Assembly (NCBI RefSeq): GCF_019668485.1
Contig: NZ_AP024619.1
Location: 2,535,757 to 2,599,756, forward strand
From: Gelria sp. Kuro-4
Lineage (GTDB): Bacteria > Bacillota > DTU030 > DUMP01
DNA: 64,000 nt
Reading direction: 5' to 3'
In this document: positions 16,296 to 31,657 of the stretch, in pieces
Layout of the letters: every line of letters starts with the position of its first letter
Position numbering within the stretch: the first letter of the stretch is position 1
The notes under the pieces: generated by a model
Told to the model about the DNA's origin: nothing
Seen by the model: the letters and a program-made list of their open reading frames with translations, nothing else
The model's database searches: none
Translations under genes and position numbers: made by a program

Positions 16296-18260
16296 TCAGC
16301 GGAACAGGGGGGCAAACACGAGCGAGACGATGGTCATCAGCTTGATCAGGATGTTGAGCGAGGGCCCGGCGGTGTCCTTGAAGGGATCGCCCACGGTATC
16401 GCCCACCACCGCCGCAGCGTGGGCGGGAGTGCCTTTGCCCCCGTAGTTGCCGCTCTCAATGAACTTCTTGGCGTTGTCCCAGGCACCGCCGGAGTTGGCC
16501 ATCTGAATGGCGAGCAGCACGCCGGTGACCAGCGCACCGGCCAGCAGCCCGCCCAGGGCTTCCTTGCCCAGCACCAGGCCCACCGCCAGCGGCACCACCA
16601 CGGCCATCAGGCCGGGCACGATCATTTCCCTGAGGGCCGCCGCCGTACTGATGTCCACGCAGCGGGCATAATCCGGGCGGGTTTTGCCCTCCATAAGGCC
16701 CTTGATCTCTCTAAACTGGCGCCGTACTTCCTCGATCATGTGGAAGGCCGCACGCCCGACGGCCTGCATGGTCATGGACGAGAAGAGGAACGGCAGCACA
16801 CCGCCGATGAAAAGGCCCACCGTCACGCGGGCATCCAGGATGCTGAGGCCGGTCTCGGTCAGCCCCACCGAAGCAGCGTAGGCGGCGAAGAGGCCGAGCG
16901 CGGTGAGGGCTGCCGAACCGATGGCAAAGCCCTTGCCGATGGCAGCGGTGGTATTGCCCACCGAGTCCAGGGTGTCCGTGATCTGGCGGACGCCCGGGTC
17001 CAGTTCCGCCATTTCGGCAATACCGCCGGCGTTATCGGCCACCGGGCCGTAGGCGTCCACCGCCACCGTCATGCCGGTGGTGGAAAGCATACCCACACCG
17101 GCCAAGGCAATCCCGTAGAGGCCGGCAAAGGCGTGGGCCACATAGATCGCTGCGGCGATCATGACAACGGGCCAGCCGGTGCTGGCCATACCCACCGCCA
17201 GCCCGGTGATGATGGTGGTAGCCGGACCGGTTTGCGACGACTGCGCGATACCCTGGGTGGGCTTATAGTCGGCCGAGGTGTAGTACTCGGAGATGAGGCC
17301 GATCACCACGCCGGCCGCCAGGCCCGCCACCGTGGCCAGGAAGGGCCCGCTGCTCCCCAGGACGGCCCGGGTGAGAAAATAGCTGATCACCGCCACCAGG
17401 ACCGCGCTACCAAAGGTGCCGTTGCGCAGGGCCAGGCGGGCATTGGCGCCCTCGCCGCCGCGCACGAAGAAAGTAGCGATAATGCTGGCGACAATTCCCG
17501 TGGCGGCCAGCAGGAGCGGCAGCAGAACCCCGTTGAGGCCGAAGCTTAGTACACCGATGGACATGGCGGCGATGACCGAACCAACGTAAGACTCAAAGAG
17601 ATCAGCGCCCATGCCGGCCACGTCGCCCACGTTATCGCCCACGTTGTCGGCGATGACGGCCGGGTTGCGCGGATCGTCCTCGGGGATACCTGCTTCCACT
17701 TTGCCGACAAGGTCCGCGCCGACGTCGGCGGCCTTGGTGTAAATCCCGCCGCCGGCGCGCGCAAAGAGAGCAATGGAGCTGGCGCCCAGCCCGAAGCCGT
17801 TAACGATGGTGGGATCCCGGAAGATTATGTAGAAAATCCCGAGACCCAAAAGCCCCAGCCCCACCACGGACATCCCCATCACCGCGCCGCCGGAGAAGGC
17901 GATGGTCAGCGCCTGCCCCTGCCCCTGCCGGGCGGCGTTGGCAGTGCGCACGTTGGCCTGGGTGGCGACATTCATACCGATGAATCCGGCGCCGATGGAA
18001 CAAAGTGCCCCGAACAAAAAGCAGACGGCCGTTTGAATGTTGATGGCAAAAGCAAGAACGATGAAGAGAACGGTGATGAAGACCGCCAGCACCCGGTACT
18101 CGCGCATGAGAAAAGCCATGGCTCCTTCGTGGATGGCTGCGGCGATCTCCTGCATGCGGGCGGTGCCCGCCTCCGCCCTCACCACCCGCAGAGTGAGAAA
18201 GAGCGCAAAGGCCAGCGCGAGCAGCCCGGCAGCCGGTGCCAGGATAACAAGGGACTCCAT
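16296..18260 (-). CDS. hppA: Membrane-bound ion-translocating pyrophosphatase
   Basis: 654 residues, many membrane segments. It hydrolyses PPi and pumps H+ or Na+. The catalytic loops are intact: [40 protein letters not shown] and the C-terminal [14 protein letters not shown] with [14 protein letters not shown]. The motif [10 protein letters not shown] has Ala where K+-independent enzymes carry Lys, which marks the K+-dependent class; many of these pump Na+, but H+ versus Na+ is not settled by this. It has its own terminator and lies between secG and hydCBA. Confidence 0.96.
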   Translation of the reverse strand: MESLVILAPAAGLLALAFALFLTLRVVRAEAGTARMQEIAAAIHEGAMAFLMREYRVLAVFITVLFIVLAFAINIQTAVCFLFGALCSIGAGFIGMNVATQANVRTANAARQGQGQALTIAFSGGAVMGMSVVGLGLLGLGIFYIIFRDPTIVNGFGLGASSIALFARAGGGIYTKAADVGADLVGKVEAGIPEDDPRNPAVIADNVGDNVGDVAGMGADLFESYVGSVIAAMSIGVLSFGLNGVLLPLLLAATGIVASIIATFFVRGGEGANARLALRNGTFGSAVLVAVISYFLTRAVLGSSGPFLATVAGLAAGVVIGLISEYYTSADYKPTQGIAQSSQTGPATTIITGLAVGMASTGWPVVMIAAAIYVAHAFAGLYGIALAGVGMLSTTGMTVAVDAYGPVADNAGGIAEMAELDPGVRQITDTLDSVGNTTAAIGKGFAIGSAALTALGLFAAYAASVGLTETGLSILDARVTVGLFIGGVLPFLFSSMTMQAVGRAAFHMIEEVRRQFREIKGLMEGKTRPDYARCVDISTAAALREMIVPGLMAVVVPLAVGLVLGKEALGGLLAGALVTGVLLAIQMANSGGAWDNAKKFIESGNYGGKGTPAHAAAVVGDTVGDPFKDTAGPSLNILIKLMTIVSLVFAPLFR

Positions 18261-18304
18261 TCCTTAAGTTCGCCTCCTCTGTAACGTCCTGAAGAGATTT
18301 CTTG

Positions 18305-18337
18305 GAAAAGTAAGAGCACCTACCTTCAGGTAAGTGC
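18305..18337 (-). terminator. Intrinsic terminator of secG
   Basis: On the minus strand GCACTTACC, loop, GGTAGGTGC (one G-T pair), followed by TCTTACTTTTCC, right after the secG stop. Confidence 0.7.
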
Positions 18338-18346
18338 CCGCCCCTT

Positions 18347-18571
18347 CTAAAGGATGGTTAGAAGCAGCGCCAGAACCATGAAGGCGAAGGCAATGTACTT
18401 GGTCCAGGACTCCAGCTTCTCGTTGATCCCTTTCTTCTTGCCGAAGAAGGTTTCGGCCCCGCCTGCAATGCTACCGGAAAGGCCGGCGGACTTGCCGGAC
18501 TGCAGTAAAACCAGAGCGATGAGGCCGAGGGAAACGAGGACAAAGACCACTAGAAGAACGGTTCGCAGCAC
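18347..18571 (-). CDS. secG: Preprotein translocase subunit SecG
   Basis: About 74 residues with two membrane segments (VLLVVFVLVSLGLIALVLL and YIAFAFMVLALLLTIL) and the SecG signature LLQSGKSAGLSGSIAGGAETFFG between them. Part of the SecYEG channel. The frame opens at ATGs 18586 and 18577, but the SD GGAGGTG overlaps those; GTG at 18571 has correct spacing. It follows enolase, as in many Bacillota, but has its own promoter and terminator here. Confidence 0.93.
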   Translation of the reverse strand: MLRTVLLVVFVLVSLGLIALVLLQSGKSAGLSGSIAGGAETFFGKKKGINEKLESWTKYIAFAFMVLALLLTIL

Positions 18572-18647
18572 CCGCATCACCTCCATTATTGCCCTGGCCT
18601 ACCCTGCTTATGCCTGGCCAGGTTGTCCACGCCGTTACATCCACCCT

Positions 18648-18676
18648 ATTGTAGCATAGAACGAAACAGATGGCAA
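18648..18676 (-). promoter_or_regulatory. Candidate sigma-A promoter for secG
   Basis: On the minus strand TTGCCA (18676-18671), 17-base spacer, TACAAT (18653-18648). It lies between the repeat element after eno and the secG start. Confidence 0.65.
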
Positions 18677-18684
18677 CGAAGGGG

Positions 18685-21741
<3,057 letters not shown>

Positions 21742-21771
21742 GAAACGGCCTCCCTCTCTTCATAGTCGTAC

Positions 21772-22530
21772 CTACTTGTGGGCGGCAGCCACAATGGCGG
21801 CGAAGCTGTCCGCCTTCAGGCTGGCGCCGCCCACCAGGGCCCCGTCGATGCCTTCCTGAGTCAAAAACTCGCGGCTGTTGGCAGGGGAAACGCTGCCCCC
21901 GTACTGGATGCGCAGGGCGGCTGCCGCCTCTTTCCCAAAGGCCGTCTCGATCTTACGGCGGATGAAGGCCGCCATGGCCGCTGCATCCTCCGGCTGCGCG
22001 GAGCGTCCTGTGCCGATGGCCCAGATGGGCTCGTACGCGATCACCAGCTTTTGCACCGCCGCTCCGTCGAGTCCCGTAAGGTCGGCCGCAAGCTGGGCAC
22101 CCACCACGGTCTCCGCCCGCCCGGCTTCGCGCTCCGCCAGCTGTTCACCGACGCAGAGAATGGGCGTGAGGCCCGCCCGGAAGGCCGCCGTGAGCTTTTT
22201 CGCCACTTCCTCGTCGCTCTCGCGCTGGTAGGCGCGCCGCTCCGAGTGACCGACGATGACGTACTTGACGCCCACGTCTTTGAGCATGAGCGGGGAAACC
22301 TCGCCGGTGAAGGCGCCCTGTTCCTCCCAGAACAGGTTCTGGGCGCCCAGGGCGATCCGGGTGCCGGCCAGCGCCTGAGCCACGGCATGGAGGGCGGTGA
22401 AGGGCGGGCACACCACCACTTCCACCCTTTCCTCCCCCGCCACCTGGGGGGCCAGTTCCCGGACCAGCGCCAGGGCCTCAGCTACGGTCTTGTGCATCTT
22501 CCAGTTGCCGGCAATGATCGGCCTGCGCAT
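21772..22530 (-). CDS. tpiA: Triosephosphate isomerase
   Basis: 252 residues. It interconverts dihydroxyacetone phosphate and glyceraldehyde 3-phosphate. Motifs: AGNWKMHKT (catalytic Lys), VIVGHSERR (catalytic His), AYEPIWAIGTG (catalytic Glu and loop 6) and IQYGGSVSPANS (phosphate binding). Normal length. It is followed closely by gpmI and preceded by an unusually long 256-base gap after pgk. Confidence 0.98.
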   Translation of the reverse strand: MRRPIIAGNWKMHKTVAEALALVRELAPQVAGEERVEVVVCPPFTALHAVAQALAGTRIALGAQNLFWEEQGAFTGEVSPLMLKDVGVKYVIVGHSERRAYQRESDEEVAKKLTAAFRAGLTPILCVGEQLAEREAGRAETVVGAQLAADLTGLDGAAVQKLVIAYEPIWAIGTGRSAQPEDAAAMAAFIRRKIETAFGKEAAAALRIQYGGSVSPANSREFLTQEGIDGALVGGASLKADSFAAIVAAAHK

Positions 22531-22786
22531 TCTTTCACCTTCTACCCTGAAAATACGTTAACGTAGAACTCGGTTCAGCGGCCGATGAGGCCGAGGGCCA
22601 TCCCCCGCACGGCGCCCTGCGTACCGTCATTGAGAAGAGCGCAGGCGAACGAAGGAAAGCGTGGGCATGGCCTGAGCCCGCAGGGCGAGTTGGACCCGCG
22701 CCTTGAGCGAGCCAAGTTCGTTCGCCCTCAGGTCGTCGGCGCCGCAGGTGGATGCCCGCGCGCCGAGGCAGGGGAGGCGGGGGCGC
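22531..22786 (-). other. Structured non-coding gap between pgk and tpiA
   Basis: A 256-base interval inside an otherwise tight operon. It contains a perfect 10-bp inverted repeat, GGCGAACGAA (22644-22653) and TTCGTTCGCC (22717-22726), with further GC-rich pairing between. No convincing gene is seen; the short open frames lack an SD and similarity to anything recognised. Confidence 0.4.
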
Positions 22787-23968
22787 CTACCTGTCCTGAA
22801 GTACCGCCACACCCGGCAGCTCGCGTCCTTCTAAGAACTCCAGCGAGGCACCGCCGCCGGTGGAGATGTGGCTCATGCGGTCGGCCAGACCGAACCTCTC
22901 CACGGCCGCCGCCGAATCGCCGCCGCCCACCACGCTGATGGCGCCCGAGTCGGCCACCGCCTGGGCTACGGCCTGAGTGCCGGCGGCAAAGGGCGTCAGC
23001 TCAAACACCCCCATGGGCCCGTTCCAGAGCACCGTGCGCGCCCCGGCGATGGCTTCAGCGTACAGCTTCCGCGTTTCCGGTCCGATGTCGAGTCCCATCT
23101 GGTCCGCCGGGATGGCCGAAATCGGCACTACCCGGGTGACTGCCTTGTCGCTCACCTCCGGCGCCACCACGGTGTCCACCGGCAGCAAGAGGTGCACGCC
23201 GCGCTCGGCGGCGGCCGCCATGGTCTCCTTGGCCACCGGGATCTTGTCTTCTTCCAGGAGCGACCGGCCGACGCCGTACCCCTGGGCGGCCAGGAAGGTA
23301 AACGCCATGCCGCCGCCCACGATGAGGGTGTCCACCCGGCTCACCAGGTTCTTCAGCACCAGTATCTTATCCGAAACCTTGGCTCCGCCCAGGACGGCCA
23401 CAAAGGGCCGCTCCGGGTCCTCCAGCACGCCGCCCAGCATCTTGAGTTCCTTCTCCATGAGGAAGCCGGCCACGGCCGGGAGGAACTCGGCCACCCCGGC
23501 GGTGGAGGCATGGGCCCGGTGCGCGGTACCAAAGGCATCGTTTACATACACCTCAGCCAGCTTGGCCAGGCCCGCGGCCAGCTCGCGGTCGTTTTTCTCC
23601 TCCCCCGGATAAAAGCGAATGTTCTCCAGGAGGAGTACCTCACCCCCGCGCAGCGCCTGCACCGCCTGTTCCACCGCCGGCCCGACGGCTTCGTCGAGCT
23701 TCTTCACCGGCACACCCAGAACCTCCTCCAGGCGCCGGGCCACAGGATCCAGCCGGAGCTCTGGCACCACCTTGCCCTTGGGGCGGCCCAGGTGGGAAAC
23801 CAGGATGATCTTGGCCCCATACTTGCGCAGGTACTCGATGGTGGGCACAGCGGCCCGGATGCGCGTGTCATCCGCCACTTGCCCGTCTTTGAGCGGCACG
23901 TTGAAGTCCACCCGCACCAACACCCGTTTGCCGATGACCGGGATGTCCCGCAGGGTTTTTTTTGCCAT
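22787..23968 (-). CDS. pgk: Phosphoglycerate kinase
   Basis: About 393 residues. It interconverts 1,3-bisphosphoglycerate plus ADP and 3-phosphoglycerate plus ATP. Motifs: [58 protein letters not shown] and [12 protein letters not shown] (nucleotide binding). The ATG at 23968 has AGGAGG nine bases upstream; an open frame of 19 codons further upstream is not used. It lies between gapA and tpiA. Confidence 0.98.
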   Translation of the reverse strand: MAKKTLRDIPVIGKRVLVRVDFNVPLKDGQVADDTRIRAAVPTIEYLRKYGAKIILVSHLGRPKGKVVPELRLDPVARRLEEVLGVPVKKLDEAVGPAVEQAVQALRGGEVLLLENIRFYPGEEKNDRELAAGLAKLAEVYVNDAFGTAHRAHASTAGVAEFLPAVAGFLMEKELKMLGGVLEDPERPFVAVLGGAKVSDKILVLKNLVSRVDTLIVGGGMAFTFLAAQGYGVGRSLLEEDKIPVAKETMAAAAERGVHLLLPVDTVVAPEVSDKAVTRVVPISAIPADQMGLDIGPETRKLYAEAIAGARTVLWNGPMGVFELTPFAAGTQAVAQAVADSGAISVVGGGDSAAAVERFGLADRMSHISTGGGASLEFLEGRELPGVAVLQDR

Positions 23969-23996
23969 GCTCCATAACCTCCTGGAGGTACCGCTT

Positions 23997-26158
<2,162 letters not shown>

Positions 26159-26259
26159 GAAAAAAGGCCTCCTCCCTATCCCTTAACATAATTCTTTCTT
26201 TGTGGAGGAATTCCTGCCTGGCGATAAATATTTTCCCACGGCCGCCTCTATCTTAAATC

Positions 26260-27648
26260 TCAGGCGAAACGACGGCGGCTGGCGGAACAAGGGATCCGGG
26301 CTTCTTCCCGGTACTTGGCCACGGTACGCCGGGAAACGCTGATCCCCCGCTGCCCGAGAAGCTCGGCAAGCTTCTGGTCGCTGAGCGGGTGGCGCGGGTC
26401 TTCCTTGGCCACGAAATCCGCCAGCAGGCGTTTCACCGATTCGGCGGCCGCAGCGGTGCCGCCGGCACTCTCGACGCCGCTGCCGAAAAGAAAGCGCAGG
26501 GGAAAGACGCCCTGGGGTGTCTGGATGAACTTGTTGGCCGTGGCCCGGCTCACCGTGGATTCGTGCATGCCGATCTCTTCAGCCACCTGCCGCAGGGTCA
26601 GGGGCTGCAGGTAACGCACACCGTAGTCGAAGAAGGCCCGCTGGCGCCTGAGCAGCACCTCGACAATGCGGTACACGGTGCGGCGGCGTTGCTCAATGCT
26701 GCGGATCAGCCAGAGGGCGGAATTCAGCTTGTGCTCCAGGTAACGGCGCGTGTTCGGGTCGCACTCGCCCGGGTGAGCGAGTAGGCGGCGGTAATAGTTG
26801 TTCAGTGTCAGGCGGCTGGCAGCGGCGTCATTCACCAAAATGACGTATTCGCCCTCCACCTTCTCCACGCTGACATCCGGGACCACGTACTGGATCTCTT
26901 CCCCCGACGCGTACCTCCTGCCGGGCTTCGGGTCCAAGGTGCGGATGAAATCGCGGATCGCCTGGACCTCTTCCAGGCTGAGCCCCAGGTCGGAAGCTAC
27001 GCGCGTAAGCTTCCCTTCCGCGAGGTCGCGCAGGTAACCCTTGATCACCCGGCGCACCGGCGGGCTGAGCCGGCCCAGCGCCCGGGCCTGAATAAGCAGA
27101 CACTCCTCCAGGCTGCGCGCGCCGACGCCCGGCGGGTCGAGCCGTTGAATCCCCCGGAGCACGCGCAGGATGCGAAAGCGCGGTACGTTGAGGGCTTGGG
27201 CCATCTCTGTCACGCCGGAGCGCAGGTAGCCGTGTTCATCCAGGTTGCCGATGATAAAAAGGCCGATCCTGAGCTCCTCCCGGGTGCGGGCGGTGACCCG
27301 CCACTCGCCCGCCAGGTGCTCCGCCAGCGTGGTTTCGCGGCTGATAAAGTTCTCCCAGGCCGGCGCCTCCTCACGGCTTGCGGGGCCTGACGGCCAGGGC
27401 AGGTCGCTTCCTCCCTCCAACCGGTCGGCCCACTCAGTTTCCGCCTCCGCCTCCGGCTCCGCCACCGGCGGGTCCGGCCGGGTGTCATCCTCGGAAAGCT
27501 CCAGGAGCGGGTTTTCCTCCAGCTCCTCTTCCACGTAATCCAAAAGCTCTTGGGTTGGAAGCTGCAGGATCGAGATCGCCTGCCGCAGTTCCTGTGTCAT
27601 CACCAGTTTCTGGGTCTGTTCCAGGGTGAGACTGAAGGCCATACCCAT
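26260..27648 (-). CDS. rpoN: RNA polymerase sigma-54 factor
   Basis: 462 residues. N-terminal Gln/Leu-rich activator-interacting region (LTLEQTQKLVMTQELRQAI, LQLPTQELLDYVEEELEENP), acidic linker, core-binding domain, and the C-terminal RpoN box SRRTVAKYREEARIP with the preceding helix-turn-helix LTLRQVAEEIGMHESTVSRA. It directs transcription from -24/-12 promoters with AAA+ activators, none of which is encoded here. GAGAGGGG precedes the ATG at 27648; ATG at 27642 is equally possible. It is next to cggR but probably transcribed separately from the gap operon. Confidence 0.97.
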   Translation of the reverse strand: MGMAFSLTLEQTQKLVMTQELRQAISILQLPTQELLDYVEEELEENPLLELSEDDTRPDPPVAEPEAEAETEWADRLEGGSDLPWPSGPASREEAPAWENFISRETTLAEHLAGEWRVTARTREELRIGLFIIGNLDEHGYLRSGVTEMAQALNVPRFRILRVLRGIQRLDPPGVGARSLEECLLIQARALGRLSPPVRRVIKGYLRDLAEGKLTRVASDLGLSLEEVQAIRDFIRTLDPKPGRRYASGEEIQYVVPDVSVEKVEGEYVILVNDAAASRLTLNNYYRRLLAHPGECDPNTRRYLEHKLNSALWLIRSIEQRRRTVYRIVEVLLRRQRAFFDYGVRYLQPLTLRQVAEEIGMHESTVSRATANKFIQTPQGVFPLRFLFGSGVESAGGTAAAAESVKRLLADFVAKEDPRHPLSDQKLAELLGQRGISVSRRTVAKYREEARIPCSASRRRFA

Positions 27649-27765
27649 GCTAACCGTACCCCTCTCCCCATCTCTCTTGGGTATTCGCCCCGATCCGCTT
27701 CTTTTGATTAAGAATTCGGCATAAATCGTTGAAAACCTTCTTTTTCGTTTCAGGTTGCCGGTCCC

Positions 27766-28731
27766 TTAACCAGTGTATGCGCCGCTCTTTTCCCCAGAAC
27801 CCGAAGTACGGCGCAGGTCCGCAGCCATTTCCTCCAGCCGCCGCAGGCGGTGGTTCACCCCGGACTTGCCCAGCGGCGGCCGCAGCTGCGTCCCGAGCTC
27901 CCGGAGGGTGGCCTCCGGGTACTCCAGCCGCAGGCGCGCCACCTCCCGCAGGCGCTCCGGCAGGTTTTCCAGCCCTACCCGCTGTACCAGGAAGCGGATG
28001 TTTTCCACCTGCCGGCAGGCCGCCTCCACCGTCTTGGACAGGTTGGCCGTTTCGCAGTTCACCAGCCGGTTCACCTGGTTGCGCATGCCTTTAACCACGC
28101 GCACGTTTTCCAGCTCCAGGCGGCTCTGCACTGCACCCAGGAGGGTGAGCAGGGCGGCGATTTCTTCGCTTTCTTTCAGGTAAACCACGTGGTAGCCCTT
28201 GCGTTCCACCCGCCGGGCTTTCAGGCCCAGGGCACGCAAGAGGCGGATGAGGCGCCCGGCGTGCACGCGGCTGCCGGTGACCAGCTCCAGGTGATAGGCC
28301 CGCTCCGGGTTGCTGATGGACCCCGCCCCGAGAAAAAAGCCCTTCAGGTAGGCGCGCCGGCAGCAGTCTTCAGCCGCGACCACCGCCGGCACCGGCCGTC
28401 TCTCCAGCTGGAGAAAACCCAGCCGGCTGAGAAACTCCTTCAGGCCGGGTTGCGCCGGCATGGTGACGCTGTACAGGGTGTGGTGGTGGATGCGGCGTGG
28501 TCGTCCTGCTATCTCGGCCTTAAGGCCGGAGATTTTCTTGAGGAGCAAAAACAGCCGCCGCGCCACCGCCGGGCTTTCGGTGGTGATCCGGAGCGTGAGG
28601 CCCTTCTGGCCGGCCTCCAGCACCCCGCCCGCCCGGATAAGGCCGAGGAGCTCGGCCCGCTCGCAGCACGGCCGCGCCGCCTCGCTACGGGCCAGTTCTT
28701 CCTTTACCCGTAGGGAAAAGGTTTCTTCCAT
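27766..28731 (-). CDS. whiA: DNA-binding protein WhiA
   Basis: 321 residues. N-terminal LAGLIDADG-like domains (CCERAELLGLIRAGG, AYLKGFFLGAGSISNPERAYHLE) and a C-terminal helix-turn-helix (ARLRLEYPEATLRELGTQL, PPLGKSGVNHRLRRL). In actinobacteria WhiA controls sporulation septation; in Bacillus it affects division and chromosome segregation. It forms the conserved rapZ-yvcK-whiA cluster, 11 bases after yvcK. Full length, with a short Ser/Gly tail. Confidence 0.96.
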   Translation of the reverse strand: MEETFSLRVKEELARSEAARPCCERAELLGLIRAGGVLEAGQKGLTLRITTESPAVARRLFLLLKKISGLKAEIAGRPRRIHHHTLYSVTMPAQPGLKEFLSRLGFLQLERRPVPAVVAAEDCCRRAYLKGFFLGAGSISNPERAYHLELVTGSRVHAGRLIRLLRALGLKARRVERKGYHVVYLKESEEIAALLTLLGAVQSRLELENVRVVKGMRNQVNRLVNCETANLSKTVEAACRQVENIRFLVQRVGLENLPERLREVARLRLEYPEATLRELGTQLRPPLGKSGVNHRLRRLEEMAADLRRTSGSGEKSGAYTG

Positions 28732-28742
28732 ACTCTGCCCCC

Positions 28743-29933
28743 CTACCTTGCCTCAGCCAGCAGCCCCAGCAGGGCCCGCGCCAGTTTGTCCGGGTCGTGC
28801 CGGGCCACGCTGTCCTGGGAAAGGAGCGGCGCTTCCTGGGAGCGCACGCGCAGGCGGGCCAGCGCCCGCCGGTCGATCTTCACCGGCCGGGCACCCTCTT
28901 CGCGGTAGCGCGCCAGGACCTCGGGTGCCGCACGCTCACTATTCACCAGCACCCATTCGATGATGCCGGGGCCGGCGTGTTCAATCAAGGCGCGTACGTG
29001 GTCGGCGGCGGTGTAGCCGTCCGTTTCACCGGGCTGGGTCATGACATTGGTAACGTAAACCTTGAGGGCACGGCTGGTGCGGATGGCTGCCGCCAGGTCC
29101 GGGACGAGGAGGTTCGGGAGGACGCTGGTATAGAGGCTTCCCGGGCCGAGGACGATGAGGTCGGCCTGGGCCAACGCCTCCAGAGCCTCGGGCAGGGGCT
29201 TGGCGTCCGGCGGGTCGAGCGCCAGCCGCCGGATGGTCTGTCCCAAGCGCACGATGTTGGTCTCGCCCCGGGCACGGCTGCCGTCTGTGTATTCAGCTTC
29301 CAGGGTGGTGCTCGTCAGCGTCGAGGGCAGTACCTGACCGCGTACCGCCAGCACCCGGCTGGTTTCCTTGATGGCCAGCTCGAAGTCCCCCACCACCTCG
29401 CTCATGGTCACCAAAAAGAGGTTGCCGAAGCTGTGGCCGGCGAGGCCCGTGCCGGCGGTAAAGCGGTGCTGGAAAAGCCGCTCCATCAAAGGCTCGGTGT
29501 CGGCCAGGGCCACCAGGCAGCTCCGGATGTCCCCGGGGGGCAGCACCCCGAGCTCTTCCCGCAGGCGGCCTGAACTGCCGCCGGTATCCGTTACGGTGAC
29601 AATGGCGGTGATGTTGTCGGTGTACTCCTTGAGGCCCCGAAGCAGGGTGGAGAGGCCGGTACCGCCCCCCAGCGCCACCACCCGCGGGCCGCGCCGCCGT
29701 TGCCGTTCCTCGGTGAGGAAACTGACCAGCCCACCCCCGCGCTGGGGCGGCAGGTAACGCTTCAGTCCCCGCCAGGCGGCGGTGAGCCCGGCGGCAATAG
29801 CTGAAAGGCCGAAAAAAACAGCCGCCCCGCCCCACCAGGCCGGCCAGGCGGCAACGGCGGGCGGGAAGAGCGCCGCCAGGCCCAGGCTCAAGGCGCTGAT
29901 TCCGCAGATTAAACTGAGCAGGGCGAACATCAT
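28743..29933 (-). CDS. yvcK: YvcK-type gluconeogenesis factor (CofD-like)
   Basis: About 396 residues. Two hydrophobic N-terminal segments (LLSLICGISALSLGLAALFP and AVFFGLSAIAAGLTAAW), then a CofD-like UDP-sugar-binding domain: VVALGGGTGLSTLLRGLK, TVTDTGGSSGRLREELG, PPGDIRSCLVALAD, FGNLFLVTMSEVVGDFE, ADLIVLGPGSLYTSVLPNLL. In Bacillus it is needed on gluconeogenic carbon sources and for cell shape. The N-terminal membrane part makes it longer than Bacillus YvcK. The start ATG at 29933 overlaps the rapZ stop as ATGA; the open frame further upstream is ignored. Confidence 0.95.
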   Translation of the reverse strand: MMFALLSLICGISALSLGLAALFPPAVAAWPAWWGGAAVFFGLSAIAAGLTAAWRGLKRYLPPQRGGGLVSFLTEERQRRRGPRVVALGGGTGLSTLLRGLKEYTDNITAIVTVTDTGGSSGRLREELGVLPPGDIRSCLVALADTEPLMERLFQHRFTAGTGLAGHSFGNLFLVTMSEVVGDFELAIKETSRVLAVRGQVLPSTLTSTTLEAEYTDGSRARGETNIVRLGQTIRRLALDPPDAKPLPEALEALAQADLIVLGPGSLYTSVLPNLLVPDLAAAIRTSRALKVYVTNVMTQPGETDGYTAADHVRALIEHAGPGIIEWVLVNSERAAPEVLARYREEGARPVKIDRRALARLRVRSQEAPLLSQDSVARHDPDKLARALLGLLAEAR

Positions 29934-30811
29934 GCCCCCACGTCCTTTTCCATATCCCGGTGCTGCACCAGCACGCGGTGGTTGTTGGCCGCCAGCAGGC
30001 GGGCCAGCTCTTCGGCGATGGCTACCGAGCGGTGCCGCCCCCCGGTGCAACCGATGCCGATCACCAGGCTGCTTTTTCCTTCTTTGATAAAATAGGGGAT
30101 CAAAAAATCCAGCAGGTTGAGCACCTTGTTCAGGAAGTTCTTGGTGACAGGCCATTTGAGCACATAGTTGCGCACCGGCTCCTCCTGCCCGGTGTGGGGC
30201 CGCAGCGCCTCGATATAATATGGGTTGGGCAAAAAGCGCACGTCAAAAACCATGTCCGCATCCAGGGGTAGGCCCTGCTTGAAGCCGAAGGTGACCAGGG
30301 TGACAAGGAGGCGCTCCAGGTCCTCGCCTTCGGCGAAGATGGTGCGCAGCTCCTCGCGCAGCTGGGCCGCCGTCATGTTGCTGGTATCGATCACATGGGT
30401 GGCCCGGCTTTTGAGCTCCTCCATCCGGGCCCGCTCGGCAGCGATGCCGTCGACCACGCGCCCCTCGGGTGCCAGCGGGTGACGGCGGCGCGTCTCTTTG
30501 AAACGGCGGACCAGGGCGGCATCGGACGCCTCGAGAAAGAGAATACGGTACCTGAGGCCCATCTGCTCCAGGGTCGCCAGGCTATCGAAGACATGGTCGA
30601 AGAACCCGCCCCCGCGGATGTCAATCCCCAGGGCCACCTTGCGCACCTGCCCCCGGGACTGCAGGCACAGCTCGGCGAACTTGGGCGCCAGGTCGGGCGG
30701 CAGGTTGTCGACGCAGAAATACCCCAGGTCCTCGAGCACGCGCACGGCCGAGGACTTGCCCGCCCCCGAAAGCCCGGTCACAATGACAAAGTCCTGGGCG
30801 TTGGAAGGCAT
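29930..30811 (-). CDS. rapZ: RapZ/YvcJ family P-loop nucleotide-binding protein
   Basis: 293 residues. Walker A GLSGAGKSSA near the N-terminus, VDNLPPDL, GIDIRGG, FLEASDAALVRRFKETRRRHPL and the C-terminal RapZ signature TVTIGIGCTGGRHRS-like block (VIGIGCTGGRHRSV). RapZ is an RNase E adaptor for glmS regulation in enterobacteria; YvcJ of Bacillus has GTPase activity and affects competence. The role here is not fixed by sequence. Its start overlaps the PHP stop (TAATG) and its end overlaps yvcK. Confidence 0.95.
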   Translation of the reverse strand: MPSNAQDFVIVTGLSGAGKSSAVRVLEDLGYFCVDNLPPDLAPKFAELCLQSRGQVRKVALGIDIRGGGFFDHVFDSLATLEQMGLRYRILFLEASDAALVRRFKETRRRHPLAPEGRVVDGIAAERARMEELKSRATHVIDTSNMTAAQLREELRTIFAEGEDLERLLVTLVTFGFKQGLPLDADMVFDVRFLPNPYYIEALRPHTGQEEPVRNYVLKWPVTKNFLNKVLNLLDFLIPYFIKEGKSSLVIGIGCTGGRHRSVAIAEELARLLAANNHRVLVQHRDMEKDVGA

Positions 30812-31572
30812 TATTTCACCTCCTGAGCCGACTGCGGCGGCTCGGCGTTGATGATCTGCTCGGGTCTGAGGCCCAGCGCCTCGGCCACGGCAATGCCCGC
30901 CTCCAGGCGCCCCACGCAGGACGGGCTGTGGGCATCGCTGCCGATTGCAAAGCGCACGCCTTCGGCGGCCGCCACGCGGACGTACTCGCGGGAAAGGAAA
31001 CCGTGAGCGGCGTTGATCTCAAGGGCCGTACCGCACGCGGCGCAGGCCCGCGCCAGCGCCCGCGTGTCGATGGAGAGCCTCCAGCCCGGGTGGGTGATGA
31101 TGTCGATGCGGTGCCGCTCCACCGCCCGGATGAGGGTCCGGGTGTTCAGGCGGCGGGCCAGGCGGCGGGCCTCTTTAAGATAGCGGCTCAGGGCGTTCAC
31201 ACCGATGAGCCCGGCGGCATCCCGGAGCGTTTTGGGCAAAATGGTGGGATGCAGGCCCACGAGGACAACGTCGAGCTCGGCCAGCACCCGGTCCGAGACG
31301 TCCAGGTCGCCGTCCAGGGTGATGACATTGGCCTCTACGCCGGCCAGGATGCGCAGGCCGGGGAAGTGCGGCGCCAAGGAGCGCAAGCGCGCTTTGATCT
31401 TAAGGAGCGTCCTTTCGTCCGGCACACCCATGCCGAAGGCGGTGGCCGGGCCATGGTCGGTAATGGCGATGGCTTTCAAACCGCGCTGCTGGGCGGCGCG
31501 CAGGTTGCCTACGATGCTGCCGCGGCCGTGGCTGTACTCGGAGTGGGTGTGGTAGTCGGCGAAGATCTGCAC
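30811..31572 (-). CDS. PHP-domain phosphoesterase (YcdX-like)
   Basis: 253 residues. PHP metal motifs: DYHTHSEYSHGRGS, AITDHGP, AGVEANV, DIITHPG, EINAAHG and AIGSDAHSP, so all trinuclear-site positions are present. YcdX-type PHP proteins are phosphatases of unclear substrate. In Clostridia this gene often precedes rapZ, as here, with a one-base overlap. Nothing in the sequence identifies the substrate. Confidence 0.9.
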   Translation of the reverse strand: MQIFADYHTHSEYSHGRGSIVGNLRAAQQRGLKAIAITDHGPATAFGMGVPDERTLLKIKARLRSLAPHFPGLRILAGVEANVITLDGDLDVSDRVLAELDVVLVGLHPTILPKTLRDAAGLIGVNALSRYLKEARRLARRLNTRTLIRAVERHRIDIITHPGWRLSIDTRALARACAACGTALEINAAHGFLSREYVRVAAAEGVRFAIGSDAHSPSCVGRLEAGIAVAEALGLRPEQIINAEPPQSAQEVK

Positions 31573-31657
31573 GCAGGCGGCCTCCTTGTTCGCTGGGAAT
31601 CAGGAAATCCCTACCGTATTAGTATGCCCCGGGAGGCGCCCGGCCTGCTTGTCCGCG

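Noticed and set aside
16197-17549. Plus-strand frame of 450 codons opposite hppA.
   Set aside because: Antisense to a strongly conserved pyrophosphatase.
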